Source: Pseudomonadota bacterium
GTDB lineage: Bacteria > Pseudomonadota > Alphaproteobacteria > SHVZ01
Length of the DNA stretch: 46,509 nucleotides
Direction: 5' to 3'
Assembly (NCBI GenBank): GCA_016195085.1
Contig: JACQAG010000077.1
Span: 1 to 46,509, forward strand
Each line of letters opens with the position of its first letter. Within the stretch, counting starts at the first letter, position 1. The notes beneath the pieces are model-generated. The model was given only the letters and a program-made list of their open reading frames with translations, searched no databases and was not told the origin of the DNA. The translations under genes and the position numbers were made by a program. Positions 1 through 8,050 of this stretch are shown piece after piece.

Positions 1-1054
1 CGTTCTGCAGCAGATCGCCGCGCCAGTCGGAATCGTTGAAAGGCGGATTGGCCAGCACGTAGTCGGCTTTGAGGTCGGCGTGCTTATCGTCGTGGAACGT
101 ATCGCCATGGGCGATCTACGCGTCGATGCCGCGGATGGCGAGGTTCATCTTCGCCAGGCGCCAGGTCGTGTAGTTCGATTCCTGGCCGTAGATGGAAATG
201 TCGCCGCGCTTGCCGCTATGGGCCTCGATGAAGCTCTCGCTGGAGACGAACATGCCGCCGGAGCCGCAGCACGGGTCGTAGACCCGGCCCTTGTAGGGCG
301 CCAGCATCTCGACCAGCACGCGCACCACCCGCGAGGGCGTGTAGAACTGCCCGCCCTTCTTGCCCTCGGCGCTGGCGAACTGCGCGAGAAAATACTCGTA
401 GACGCTGCCCAGCACGTCCCTGGCCCGGTCGGCCGGGCTGCCGAGGCCGATGGTGCTGACGAGGTTGATGAGCTGGCCGAGCCGCTGCTTGTCGAGGCCC
501 GGCCGGCCGAAATCCTTGGGCAGCACGCTCCTGAGCGTGGGGTTGTCGCGCTCGATGGCGCTCATCGCCTCGTCGACCAGCGTGCCGATGGTGGGCTGCG
601 GGGCGCTGGCCTTCAGGTGCTGCCAGCGCGCTTCCTTCGGCACCCAGAATATGCGGGTTGCCTTGTACTCATCCGGATCTTCCGGGTCGGCACCCTCGGC
701 CGCTTGCGCGGCCAGCTCCGCGTGCTTCGCCTCGAAGGCATCGGAGATGTATTTGAGGAAGATCAGGCCAAGGACGACATGCTTGTACTCGGCCGCGTCC
801 ATGTTGTTGCGGAGCGCATCGGCCGCCGCCCAGAGCTTCGCCTCGATGCGGCCGTTGGACTCCGCCGCTGCTGGTGACGTGGCACCTTGCCCATTGCCTT
901 TCCGGCTGAAGCGGGCGCCGCGTTTCGGCGCGGCAGCGGTGAATGCCTCAACCAACTCCGCTTCGCTGATTTCGTTGACCCGCTTGATCGTTTCGTCGCT
1001 GAGAGCGGCGAGCGGCAGCGGGCCGGCATTCTTTCGAGGTCGTCCCCGCGGCAT
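1..1054 (-). pseudogene. hsdM: Type I restriction-modification methylase subunit HsdM, interrupted by an in-frame TAG and cut by the window edge
   Basis: The N-terminal part (312 codons, ATG at 1054 rather than the TTG at 1069 because a G-rich stretch lies just upstream) carries the HsdM helical domain, the GQFYTP motif (residues 235-240) and the S-adenosylmethionine motif I DPCCGSGG (260-267). A TAG at 116-118 then stops the frame, yet the same frame continues without a break to base 2 and encodes the methylase motif IV NPPF near bases 38-49. Intact relatives carry Gln at this place in my recollection, so a single CAG to TAG change would explain it. The N-terminus has an AT-hook-like RGRPRK. 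The predicted truncated product lacks the catalytic NPPF motif, so methylation should be lost unless the stop is read through or is a sequencing error. hsdS and hsdR are not visible. Confidence 0.88.
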
Positions 1055-1281
1055 GATCCCGCCCCCCAATTGGCCGACATAGACTGTCGAGGTTTGGCAG
1101 CTTCCGTCGTCGAGTGCCAGCCCTCGCTTTGCCGATGCGCGGCGCGACTAGCGGTTGTCTTTTCGTTCTCAATGCAACCCCATCTAATTATTCGCGAATC
1201 ACGGAGGAGCGCAAGGCTTGCCCTTCGGCCGCGCTCCTTCGGTCGTGCGCGGGTCCTCTTCCCCTGCTACAGATTTGCGCC

Positions 1282-1932
1282 ATGAAGAAACACAGCAAAG
1301 CCGAAGTCGACGAATTCTTCCGGCGTCTCGCCGCCAAGAACCCCGCGCCCAAGGGCGAGCTCGACTCCGTCAACCCCTACACCCTCCTGGTCGCCGTGGT
1401 CCTGTCGGCGCAGGCGACCGATGCCGGGGTCAACAAGGCGACGAAGACGCTGTTCCGCCTCGCCGACACGCCGGAAAAGATGCTGGTTCTGGGCGAGGCC
1501 GGCCTCAAGGGGCACATCAAGACCATCGGCCTCTTCAATACCAAGGCGAAGAACATCATTGCCCTGAGCCGCATACTGATGAGCGACCATGGGGGCCAGG
1601 TGCCGCGGGATCGCGAATCCCTGCAGAAGCTGCCTGGTGTCGGCCGCAAGACGGCGAGTGTCGTCCTCAACATCGCCTTCGGCGAGCCCACCATCGCCGT
1701 CGACACCCATGTGTTCCGCGTCTCCAACCGCACCGGCCTCGCTCCGGCCAAGACGCCGGAAGCGGTGGAGGCGATGCTCGAGCGCATCGTCCCGGACCGT
1801 TGGAAGCAGCACGCCCATCACTGGCTCATTCTGCACGGACGCTATGTCTGCAAGGCCCGGCAGCCGGATTGCAATGCCTGCGTCGTGCGCCCGCTCTGCC
1901 GCTTCAAGGAGAAGACGCCGGCGCCAGAGTGA
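1282..1932 (+). CDS. nth: Endonuclease III (DNA glycosylase/AP lyase)
   Basis: This 216-residue protein excises oxidised pyrimidines and cleaves the abasic site in base excision repair. The helix-hairpin-helix LPGVGRKTA spans 117-125 and contains the catalytic Lys123; the catalytic Asp is Asp141 in VDTHVFRV. Four cysteines (190, 197, 200, 206) in the C-X6-C-X2-C-X5-C spacing form the usual [4Fe-4S] site. The length matches the family. The ATG at 1282 was chosen because the conserved protein begins there; an upstream in-frame extension to 1114 looks non-coding. No clear Shine-Dalgarno sequence is seen. It is divergent from the broken hsdM, with 227 bp between them that hold no other gene. Confidence 0.96.
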   Translation: MKKHSKAEVDEFFRRLAAKNPAPKGELDSVNPYTLLVAVVLSAQATDAGVNKATKTLFRLADTPEKMLVLGEAGLKGHIKTIGLFNTKAKNIIALSRILMSDHGGQVPRDRESLQKLPGVGRKTASVVLNIAFGEPTIAVDTHVFRVSNRTGLAPAKTPEAVEAMLERIVPDRWKQHAHHWLILHGRYVCKARQPDCNACVVRPLCRFKEKTPAPE

Positions 1933-1996
1933 GGCCACGTTGCGCATCGCCGCGGCTTCGCCGATTATTCGCGCAACGCCGCAAAGGGAGGAACGA

Positions 1997-3583
1997 ATGG
2001 CACGGTACCTCGCGCGCGCACTCGGATTGTCTCTCATTCCCGGTCTCTTGGCTGCGGCATCGGCGCCGGCCTTGGCGGAATCGGTCATCCGCGTGGTTCC
2101 CCACGCCGACCTCAAGGTGCTGGATCCCAGCCAGACCGCGGCGACGATCACCCTCATGCACGGGCTGTCGATCTTCGACATGCTGTTCGCCTTCGATGAG
2201 AAGCTGAACGTCAAGCCGCAGATGATCGAGAGCTTCGCCCTCTCGCCCGACAAGCTCGTCTACACCATGACGCTGCGGCCGGGCCTCAGGTTCCAAGACG
2301 GCACGCCCGTCACCAGCCGCGATGTGATCCCGTCCCTCGAACGCTGGATGAAGAAGGATGCGGTCGGCACCAAGCTTGCGTCATTCTTGGCCGCGATGGC
2401 CCCGGTTGACGACCGCAGCTTCAAGCTCACGCTCAAGGAGCCCTATGGGCTCGTGGAATGGTCGTTCGCAAACGCCTCCGGCAGCCCCGCCTTCGTCTTC
2501 CGCGAGAAGGAAGCACGATCGGATCCGGCCGTTCCGTTCACCGAGACCATCGGCTCCGGCCCGTTTCGCTTCGTCAAATCCGCATGGATGCCAGGCTCGA
2601 CCGTCGTCTACGAGAAGAATCCCGACTATGTGCCGCGGAGCGATGCGCCCGACGGGCTCGCCGGCGGCAAGATCGTCAAGGTGGATCGGATCGAATACAA
2701 GATCCTGCCCGACGCCAGCACGGCCGCGGCCGCTCTCAACGCCGGAGAGGTGGATCTCATCGATCAGCCGGCGCTCGATCTGGTGCCGCTGGTCGAAAAG
2801 AACCCGAACGTCACGGTCGAGGTGATCACCCCGATTCCCGCGGTCGCCGTCCTCAGGCCCAACCACCTGCAACCGCCCTTCAACAATGCAAAGGCGCGGG
2901 CGGCGCTCTCCGCCATGATGCAGCAGACCGATTTCATGCAAGCGGCGATCGGCGACAAGAAGTGGTGGAGCACCTGCTTCTCCTATTTCGTCTGCGGCAT
3001 GCCCTATGGCACCGAGGCCGGCTCCGAGGAATACCGGAAGCCCGACATGGCCAAGGCAAAGCAGCTCCTCGGCGAATCCGGCTACAAGGGCGGGAAGGCG
3101 GTCATTGTTTCCACCGACGAGATCCCGGCGCAGGGTGCGATGGCGCGGGTCGCCGTCGACAAGCTGAAGCAGCTCGGCGTCAACGTCGATCTGCAGATGT
3201 CCGATTGGGGCGGCGTCATCACCAAGCGCCTCAACCGGGGACCGGTCGAGCAAGGCGGCTGGAGCCTGTTCGCGGTGAGTTGGAACGGCGTATCGATGGC
3301 GCACCCGCTTTCCAACATCGCGGTCAACACCAACTGCGCCGGCACCAACTGGCTGGGCTGGCCCTGCGACGAGGAAGCGAGCAAGATCCTCGATCGCTTC
3401 ATCCGCTCGACCGACGATGCGGAGAAGAAGCAGATCGCCGAGAGCCTGCACCGGCGCCTCTGGCAGGTGCAGCCCCTGGCGCTCGCCGGCCAATACAGCC
3501 AGCCGACCTTCTACCGCAAGAGCTTGGATGGCGTGCTGAAGGCGGCCGTGCTGGTGTTCTGGAACATCTCGAAGAAGGGATGA
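1997..3583 (+). CDS. ABC transporter substrate-binding protein, peptide/dipeptide family 5
   Basis: A 528-residue periplasmic solute-binding protein. Residues 1-27 form a Sec signal ending in APALA. The mature part is a family-5 (oligopeptide, dipeptide, nickel) binding protein, with the typical early segment about loss of the substrate state (VLDPSQTAATITLMHG) and the region RPGLRFQDGTPV near residues 95-107. An AGGGAGG Shine-Dalgarno at 1985-1991 supports the ATG at 1997. The gene starts 64 bp after nth and ends 25 bp before an amidase gene, so the two are likely co-transcribed. No permease or ATPase genes are nearby, so the protein must use a transporter encoded elsewhere. An amide or peptide substrate is an inference from the amidase partner. 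Confidence 0.9.
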   Translation: MARYLARALGLSLIPGLLAAASAPALAESVIRVVPHADLKVLDPSQTAATITLMHGLSIFDMLFAFDEKLNVKPQMIESFALSPDKLVYTMTLRPGLRFQDGTPVTSRDVIPSLERWMKKDAVGTKLASFLAAMAPVDDRSFKLTLKEPYGLVEWSFANASGSPAFVFREKEARSDPAVPFTETIGSGPFRFVKSAWMPGSTVVYEKNPDYVPRSDAPDGLAGGKIVKVDRIEYKILPDASTAAAALNAGEVDLIDQPALDLVPLVEKNPNVTVEVITPIPAVAVLRPNHLQPPFNNAKARAALSAMMQQTDFMQAAIGDKKWWSTCFSYFVCGMPYGTEAGSEEYRKPDMAKAKQLLGESGYKGGKAVIVSTDEIPAQGAMARVAVDKLKQLGVNVDLQMSDWGGVITKRLNRGPVEQGGWSLFAVSWNGVSMAHPLSNIAVNTNCAGTNWLGWPCDEEASKILDRFIRSTDDAEKKQIAESLHRRLWQVQPLALAGQYSQPTFYRKSLDGVLKAAVLVFWNISKKG

Positions 3584-3608
3584 GCGGGCTGCGCGCGCGG
3601 TCTTGGGG

Positions 3609-5015
3609 ATGACCGCGCCGAGCGCGCTGCACTACCTCTCCATCGCCGAGGCGAGCCGCCGCATAGCGACTGGGAGGCTTTCGCCCGTCGACTTGGTGAA
3701 GGCGATGCTGGCGCGGATTCGCGCCCTCGATCATCGGCTGAACAGCTTCGTGCTGGTGCTGGAAGGCGAAGCCATGCGCCAGGCGCGCCTGGCCGAGCGG
3801 GCCATCAGGGCGGGAAGGCGCATCGGGCCGCTGCACGGCATCCCCATCGCCCTCAAGGATGTCTATGACACCAAGGGCGTGCGCACCGCGGCGCAGTCGC
3901 GCCTTCTCGTTGACCGCGTGCCCGATCGCGATGCAGCCGTGGTGCGGCGTCTGCGGCAAGCAGGCGCGATCATCCTCGGCAAGCTCACCACCCATGAATT
4001 CGCCATCGGCGGCCCGTCCTTTGATTTGCCTTGGCCGCCGGCGCGCAATCCGTGGAATCCCGACTACTTCACCGGCGGCTCGTCGACCGGCGCCGGCGCG
4101 GCGGTCGCCGCCGGTTTCATTCCGGGCGCGCTCGGCTCGGATACCGGCGGCTCGATTCGCATGCCCGCCGCCTATTGCGGCATCGCCGGCCTGAAGCCGA
4201 CCTATGGGCTGGTGAGCCGCGCCGGCGTCGTCCCGCTTGCCTATTCGCTCGATCATTGCGGGCCGATGGCATGGACCGCGGAGGATTGCGCCTATCTTTT
4301 GGAAGCGATCGCCGGCTTCGATGCCGATGACCCGGCGAGCGCCCGGCGTCGACGGCTCTCGTTTGTGCGTTCCCTCAAGGGCGACATTGCCGGGATGCGG
4401 ATCGGCGTCGTGCGGCAGTTCTACGAAAGCGATCTCGAGGCGACGCAAGAAGCCCGTGCGGCGATCGAAGCCGCGCTGAAGGTGCTCCGAAGGCTGGGCG
4501 CGACACTCGTCGAGATCACGCTGCCCAAGCTCCGGGAATGGGATGCGTGCTGTCTCTTGATCAGCTATGCCGAGTCCTACGCTCTGCACGAGCACGATTT
4601 GCGAACCCGCCCGTTCGCCTACGGCAAGATCGCACGCGAGCGGTTGCTGGCGGGCGCGCTGATCGGCGCCGGCGATTACGTCAAGGCATTGCGCCAACGG
4701 CGAAGTCTGTCGGAAGGCTACGTCGCCGCTCTTGCCGAAGCGGACGCGTTGGTGACCGCGTGCGCGATCGAGCCGCCGAGCCCGCTCGCCGACATGGTCA
4801 GCTGGCCCTCGATGCGGCCGCGGGCACGGATGGCGGTGACGCCGTTCAACGTCAGCGGCGCACCGGCGCTATCGCTCTGTGCCGGTTTCGGGACGGACGG
4901 ACTTCCGCTGAGCCTGCAGATCGCCGCCAAGCCTTTCGACGATGCGATCGTTCTCCGGCTCGGCCACGCCTATGAGCGGGCGACCGACTGGCGCGGCACG
5001 AGACCTAGACTCTAG
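3609..5015 (+). CDS. Amidase, amidase-signature family
   Basis: A 468-residue cytoplasmic amide hydrolase. The Ser-cisSer-Lys triad can be read directly: Lys83 in IALKDVYDTKG, Ser158 in the glycine/serine-rich GGSSTGAG loop, and Ser182 in GSDTGGSIRMPA. The ATG at 3609 is preferred over the TTG at 3603; the Shine-Dalgarno is weak (GGGG). It follows the binding-protein gene by 25 bp, suggesting the cell imports an amide and hydrolyses it. A GatA role is unlikely because gatB and gatC are absent and the C-terminal part differs from GatA. The precise substrate cannot be given. Confidence 0.92.
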   Translation: MTAPSALHYLSIAEASRRIATGRLSPVDLVKAMLARIRALDHRLNSFVLVLEGEAMRQARLAERAIRAGRRIGPLHGIPIALKDVYDTKGVRTAAQSRLLVDRVPDRDAAVVRRLRQAGAIILGKLTTHEFAIGGPSFDLPWPPARNPWNPDYFTGGSSTGAGAAVAAGFIPGALGSDTGGSIRMPAAYCGIAGLKPTYGLVSRAGVVPLAYSLDHCGPMAWTAEDCAYLLEAIAGFDADDPASARRRRLSFVRSLKGDIAGMRIGVVRQFYESDLEATQEARAAIEAALKVLRRLGATLVEITLPKLREWDACCLLISYAESYALHEHDLRTRPFAYGKIARERLLAGALIGAGDYVKALRQRRSLSEGYVAALAEADALVTACAIEPPSPLADMVSWPSMRPRARMAVTPFNVSGAPALSLCAGFGTDGLPLSLQIAAKPFDDAIVLRLGHAYERATDWRGTRPRL

Positions 5016-5022
5016 CTTCTGC

Positions 5023-5487
5023 TCAGCCGCTGTTCGCCTGCAGGAGCACGGTCACATCGCCGGCGCAGGGGCGCGGCAGCGCGTCGTTGAGACCGGGCGC
5101 GCGGAGCTCGTAGTGGCGCACCGTGTAGACATCGGCCTCGCGGTAGAAGAACACATCCAACACGCAGCTCTGATTGGCGAAGCGCCAGATCTGCGCCGCC
5201 CCGTCGTGGCGCACGAACCGGGGATGTCCCAACAGCCGCTCGATCTCCCCGGGGGTGAGCCCGACAAGGCGGACCGGCTGATGCTCGATGGCGCGGCCCG
5301 CCGGCGCGTTGGCCTCGTTCGGCGGCGACTCGGTCCTGGATGAGGCGACGGCGAGGCCCGTGGGCGGCTTCGGCTCAAGCCCGCCGGCCACGGTCTCGGC
5401 GGGTCGCACCGATTGCGTGCAAGCCGCCAGCATAACAATTGCTGCCATGCCGATGGCCTGCTTCGACCGTCCCCCGCCCCCCGCCAT
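5023..5487 (-). CDS. Small outer-membrane-type lipoprotein of unknown function
   Basis: A 154-residue protein with a lipoprotein signal: a hydrophobic stretch at 11-22 followed by a lipobox, Cys23 in MLAAC. A low-complexity linker of about 40 residues leads to a compact C-terminal domain that begins VRLVGLTPGEIERLLG and contains a WRF...CVLDVFFY segment with a Cys and several aromatic residues. This layout recalls small SmpA/OmlA-like or other short envelope lipoproteins, but I do not recognise a named family. It is convergent with the amidase gene (7 bp apart) and lies 41 bp downstream of the bactofilin gene on the same strand, so both may share a transcript. Confidence 0.75.
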   Translation of the reverse strand: MAGGGGRSKQAIGMAAIVMLAACTQSVRPAETVAGGLEPKPPTGLAVASSRTESPPNEANAPAGRAIEHQPVRLVGLTPGEIERLLGHPRFVRHDGAAQIWRFANQSCVLDVFFYREADVYTVRHYELRAPGLNDALPRPCAGDVTVLLQANSG

Positions 5488-5528
5488 GGTGCCCTCGGTT
5501 GTTGGTGACCCTTCGAAAGACGATCGGC

Positions 5529-6191
5529 TCAGCCGACGGCGGCGCCGCTGACCTTGCCGGTCTTCTCCTTCTCCTCGCTCGGCCGCGCCGTCTGCGCGTC
5601 GACGAGCTGGACGTCGCCGGTGACCACGCCGCCGCGCTCGATCTCGAGCTGGCCATAGCGGATCTTGCCGGTCACATTGCCGGTCGAACGAATGAACAAA
5701 CGGTTGCGCACGGTGAGCGTGCCCTCATAGGCGCCGTTGATGTCCGCCTCTTCGATTTCCGCTGTGCCCTTGAAATGCCCGGTCGCGGCAATGTCGATCG
5801 AATGGCTGTTGCTGAGCGTCGCCTCGACCCGGCCTTCCACCACCAGCACGTCGCAGGCCGTGATCTCCCCCGAGAGGATGATGTCGCGGCCGACAATGAG
5901 GCGCTTCGACTCGTGCTCGGAGCGAGGAGCCGGCGTCGAGGTCGGCGTCGGCGTCGGCCGGCGCGGTACGGCGCCGGGAATATCGACGACGCGCCTGGGG
6001 ATCTCCGGGGAGAAACCGGGACTGGGTGGCTTCTGCTGGGTCATTGCGGTACCTACGCCTTTCTGCAACGGATCCTCGCGCTTCTCGGCGCGCTTGTCGG
6101 CGGTGTTTTCGGTGAAATTGGTCGGACCGGCGCCCGGCGACGGGACCTCGGCAGAACCCTCTCCGGCGTTGCCCTTTTTCTTGAAGAACAT
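5529..6191 (-). CDS. Bactofilin-like polymer-forming cytoskeletal protein
   Basis: This 220-residue protein has a disordered, Pro/Thr-rich N-terminus (about residues 1-95, including PRRPTPTPTSTPAP) and a bactofilin beta-helix core starting at LIVGRDIILSGEI. The core shows the repeated short beta strands with Gly at the turns (VEGRVEATLSNS, GHFKGTAEIEEADINGAYEGTLTVRNRL). Bactofilins polymerise without nucleotides and act in cell shape, stalk or envelope placement. The ATG at 6191 gives the usual MFFKKK start, preceded by AGGGGC; an upstream in-frame extension to 6383 overlaps the next gene and is not used. Flanked by a lipoprotein and a membrane protein gene on the same strand. Confidence 0.9.
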   Translation of the reverse strand: MFFKKKGNAGEGSAEVPSPGAGPTNFTENTADKRAEKREDPLQKGVGTAMTQQKPPSPGFSPEIPRRVVDIPGAVPRRPTPTPTSTPAPRSEHESKRLIVGRDIILSGEITACDVLVVEGRVEATLSNSHSIDIAATGHFKGTAEIEEADINGAYEGTLTVRNRLFIRSTGNVTGKIRYGQLEIERGGVVTGDVQLVDAQTARPSEEKEKTGKVSGAAVG

Positions 6192-6253
6192 GGCACGAGC
6201 CCCTGAAAACGCGACAGTTTTCACCAACGCATAAACGGGCCGGATCTTACCAG

Positions 6254-6961
6254 CTATTTTGCCTTTTGGCGATGGCGCATTCGCTCGACGGTATGCACCA
6301 TGAAAGCAATGGCGAGCATCGGTGTCACCAGGTTTACCAAGGGAATCGTCAGCAAGGCCGCCAAGCAGGCGCCGGCAAGCCAAAGCGAACCACGCTCGGC
6401 GCGCCAGAGGAGACGCTGCACGGGCGGCTCGAAGCGGCGCGCAGCGGCCATTTCGAAATAACCCTTCCCAACCAAATATCCGTTGAAAAACAAGAAGATA
6501 AAAAGATTAAAGGCAGGCAGCAGCAGATAGACGGGCAGCGCCGCGAGGTTGACCAGGAGGGCGGTCGCCGCCAGCCTCAAGGCGCTTGCGACCATTTCGG
6601 CCGCCGACTGCGAACGGGGCGGCGGCACACCTGGATAGTGGCGGGCCTCGACCGCCCGGGCGATCGGCTCGACCATCAGGCTGAAGAGGGATGCGGTCAG
6701 CGCCGGAAAAAACAGCCAGCCGAGGATGAGCCCGGCGAGCGCCCCCAGCCCCGCCAGCACGATGCCGATGCCGGGGACCCCGTCCGGCACGAGCGTGGCG
6801 AAGAGGAGCGAGCCGCCGAAGGACAGCCCCGCCAGAAGCCCGACCGACAGCACCAGGCCCAACCAGAGCAAGCGCTGAAAGCGCCTCTCGAACAGCTGCA
6901 GCAGGGCGGCGAGGAAGAAGCTGGGCATGACGATGGCAGGGAGATCTCGAACGAGCCGCAT
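6254..6961 (-). CDS. EI24/CysZ-like integral membrane protein
   Basis: A 235-residue protein with at least four strongly hydrophobic segments: one near residue 40, one near 70, a pair around 140-165 with VYLLLPAFNLFIF, and a C-terminal one ending AFMVHTVERMRHR. The NGYLVGKGYFEMAAARRF stretch after the third segment is typical of the EI24 domain (CysZ-like, sulfate permease or etoposide-induced 2.4 family). Start is uncertain: ATG at 6961 (used) or ATG at 6928, which would give 224 residues and a start nearer to the family norm; neither has a convincing Shine-Dalgarno. It is divergent from the PfkB kinase gene. The sulfate link is family knowledge only, as no cys genes are near. Confidence 0.82.
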   Translation of the reverse strand: MRLVRDLPAIVMPSFFLAALLQLFERRFQRLLWLGLVLSVGLLAGLSFGGSLLFATLVPDGVPGIGIVLAGLGALAGLILGWLFFPALTASLFSLMVEPIARAVEARHYPGVPPPRSQSAAEMVASALRLAATALLVNLAALPVYLLLPAFNLFIFLFFNGYLVGKGYFEMAAARRFEPPVQRLLWRAERGSLWLAGACLAALLTIPLVNLVTPMLAIAFMVHTVERMRHRQKAK

Positions 6962-7057
6962 GGATTTGAGCGGGACCGCGGAGGTTCCTAGCAGGCTTTC
7001 GAGCCTGGCGGCTATATTGGCCGATGCATGTGGACGGGCAATGGGCGGAGCACGGGA

Positions 7058-8050
7058 ATGGCGGAGCGGACGCTGGATGTGGTTGGGATTGGCAATGCCA
7101 TTGTCGACGTGCTCGCAGGCACCGAGGACGGATTTCTGGAAGAGCAGGGCTTGGTCAAGGGATCGATGGCGCTCATCGATGCCGAACGCGCCGAGCGGCT
7201 CTATGATCTGATCGGGCCCGCGGTCGAGTGCTCGGGCGGCTCCTGCGGCAATACCATGGCGGGCCTGGCCTCGCTCGGCGCCAAGGGCGCCTATATCGGC
7301 AAGGTCGCCGACGACCAGCTCGGCCGCGTCTTCGCCCATGATCTCAAGGCAGCCGGCATCCGCTTCGATACACCGCCGCTTCGGGGTGCGGTGCCGACGG
7401 CGCGCTCCTTCATTCTGGTCACGCCCGATGGGCAACGCACGATGAACACCTATCTCGGCGCCTGCGTTGCCCTCGGGCCGAGCGACATCGATCCGGCACT
7501 CATCGACGCCGCCAAGGTCGTCTATCTCGAGGGCTATCTCTGGGATCGGCCGGCGGCGAAGGAAGCCTTCCTCAAGGCGGCAAAGCTCGCCCATGCCGGA
7601 GGCGGCAAGGTGGCGCTCAGCCTTTCCGATCCGTTTTGCGTCGATCGGCACCGCGCCGAGTTTCGCGACTTGGTCGAAAACCATGTCGACATCCTCTTCG
7701 CCAACGAGCAGGAGATCCTGTCGCTCTACCAGGTGCAGCTATTCGATCGGGCGCTCTCGATCGTGCGCGACCATTGCGAGACGGCGGCCTTGACCCGCAG
7801 CGCCAAGGGCTCGGTCGTGGTCCATGCTGGCGAGGCACATACGATTGAGGCGGCGCCGATCTTGAGAGTCGTCGATACCACCGGGGCGGGGGATCAATAC
7901 GCCGCCGGATTTCTGCGCGGCTACACCACGGGATGCAGTCCTCAGCTATGCGGACGCATGGGCAGCATCGCAGCGGCCGAGGTGATCCAGCATTTCGGCG
8001 CGCGGCCCGAAACCGGCTTGGCCAGGCTGGTCGAGGCCCAGCTCGCGTGA
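7058..8050 (+). CDS. PfkB-family carbohydrate/nucleoside kinase, probably adenosine kinase
   Basis: A 330-residue ribokinase-fold kinase. The N-terminal VVGIGNAIVDVLA and the C-terminal signature DTTGAGDQYAAGF (residues 273-285, catalytic base Asp279) are clear. The GNAIVD start and SGGSCGNT segment are like the bacterial adenosine kinase/sugar kinase subgroup. The ATG at 7058 was chosen over one at 7028 because the conserved strand begins there and GGAG lies at 7047-7050. Its stop overlaps the GTG start of the next gene (GTGA), so translation of the two is likely coupled. Substrate is inferred, not proven: other PfkB sugar kinases share these motifs. Confidence 0.92.
   Translation: MAERTLDVVGIGNAIVDVLAGTEDGFLEEQGLVKGSMALIDAERAERLYDLIGPAVECSGGSCGNTMAGLASLGAKGAYIGKVADDQLGRVFAHDLKAAGIRFDTPPLRGAVPTARSFILVTPDGQRTMNTYLGACVALGPSDIDPALIDAAKVVYLEGYLWDRPAAKEAFLKAAKLAHAGGGKVALSLSDPFCVDRHRAEFRDLVENHVDILFANEQEILSLYQVQLFDRALSIVRDHCETAALTRSAKGSVVVHAGEAHTIEAAPILRVVDTTGAGDQYAAGFLRGYTTGCSPQLCGRMGSIAAAEVIQHFGARPETGLARLVEAQLA

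Noticed and set aside
1148-1200. Promoter-like TTGTCT and TCTAAT before nth
   Set aside because: The spacing is 23 bases between boxes, too long for a sigma-70 promoter, so no promoter is called.
6254-7684. Long minus-strand frame running opposite the PfkB kinase gene
   Set aside because: Only the first-translated part after about 6961 shows membrane-protein features; the upstream part is antisense to a well-recognised kinase.
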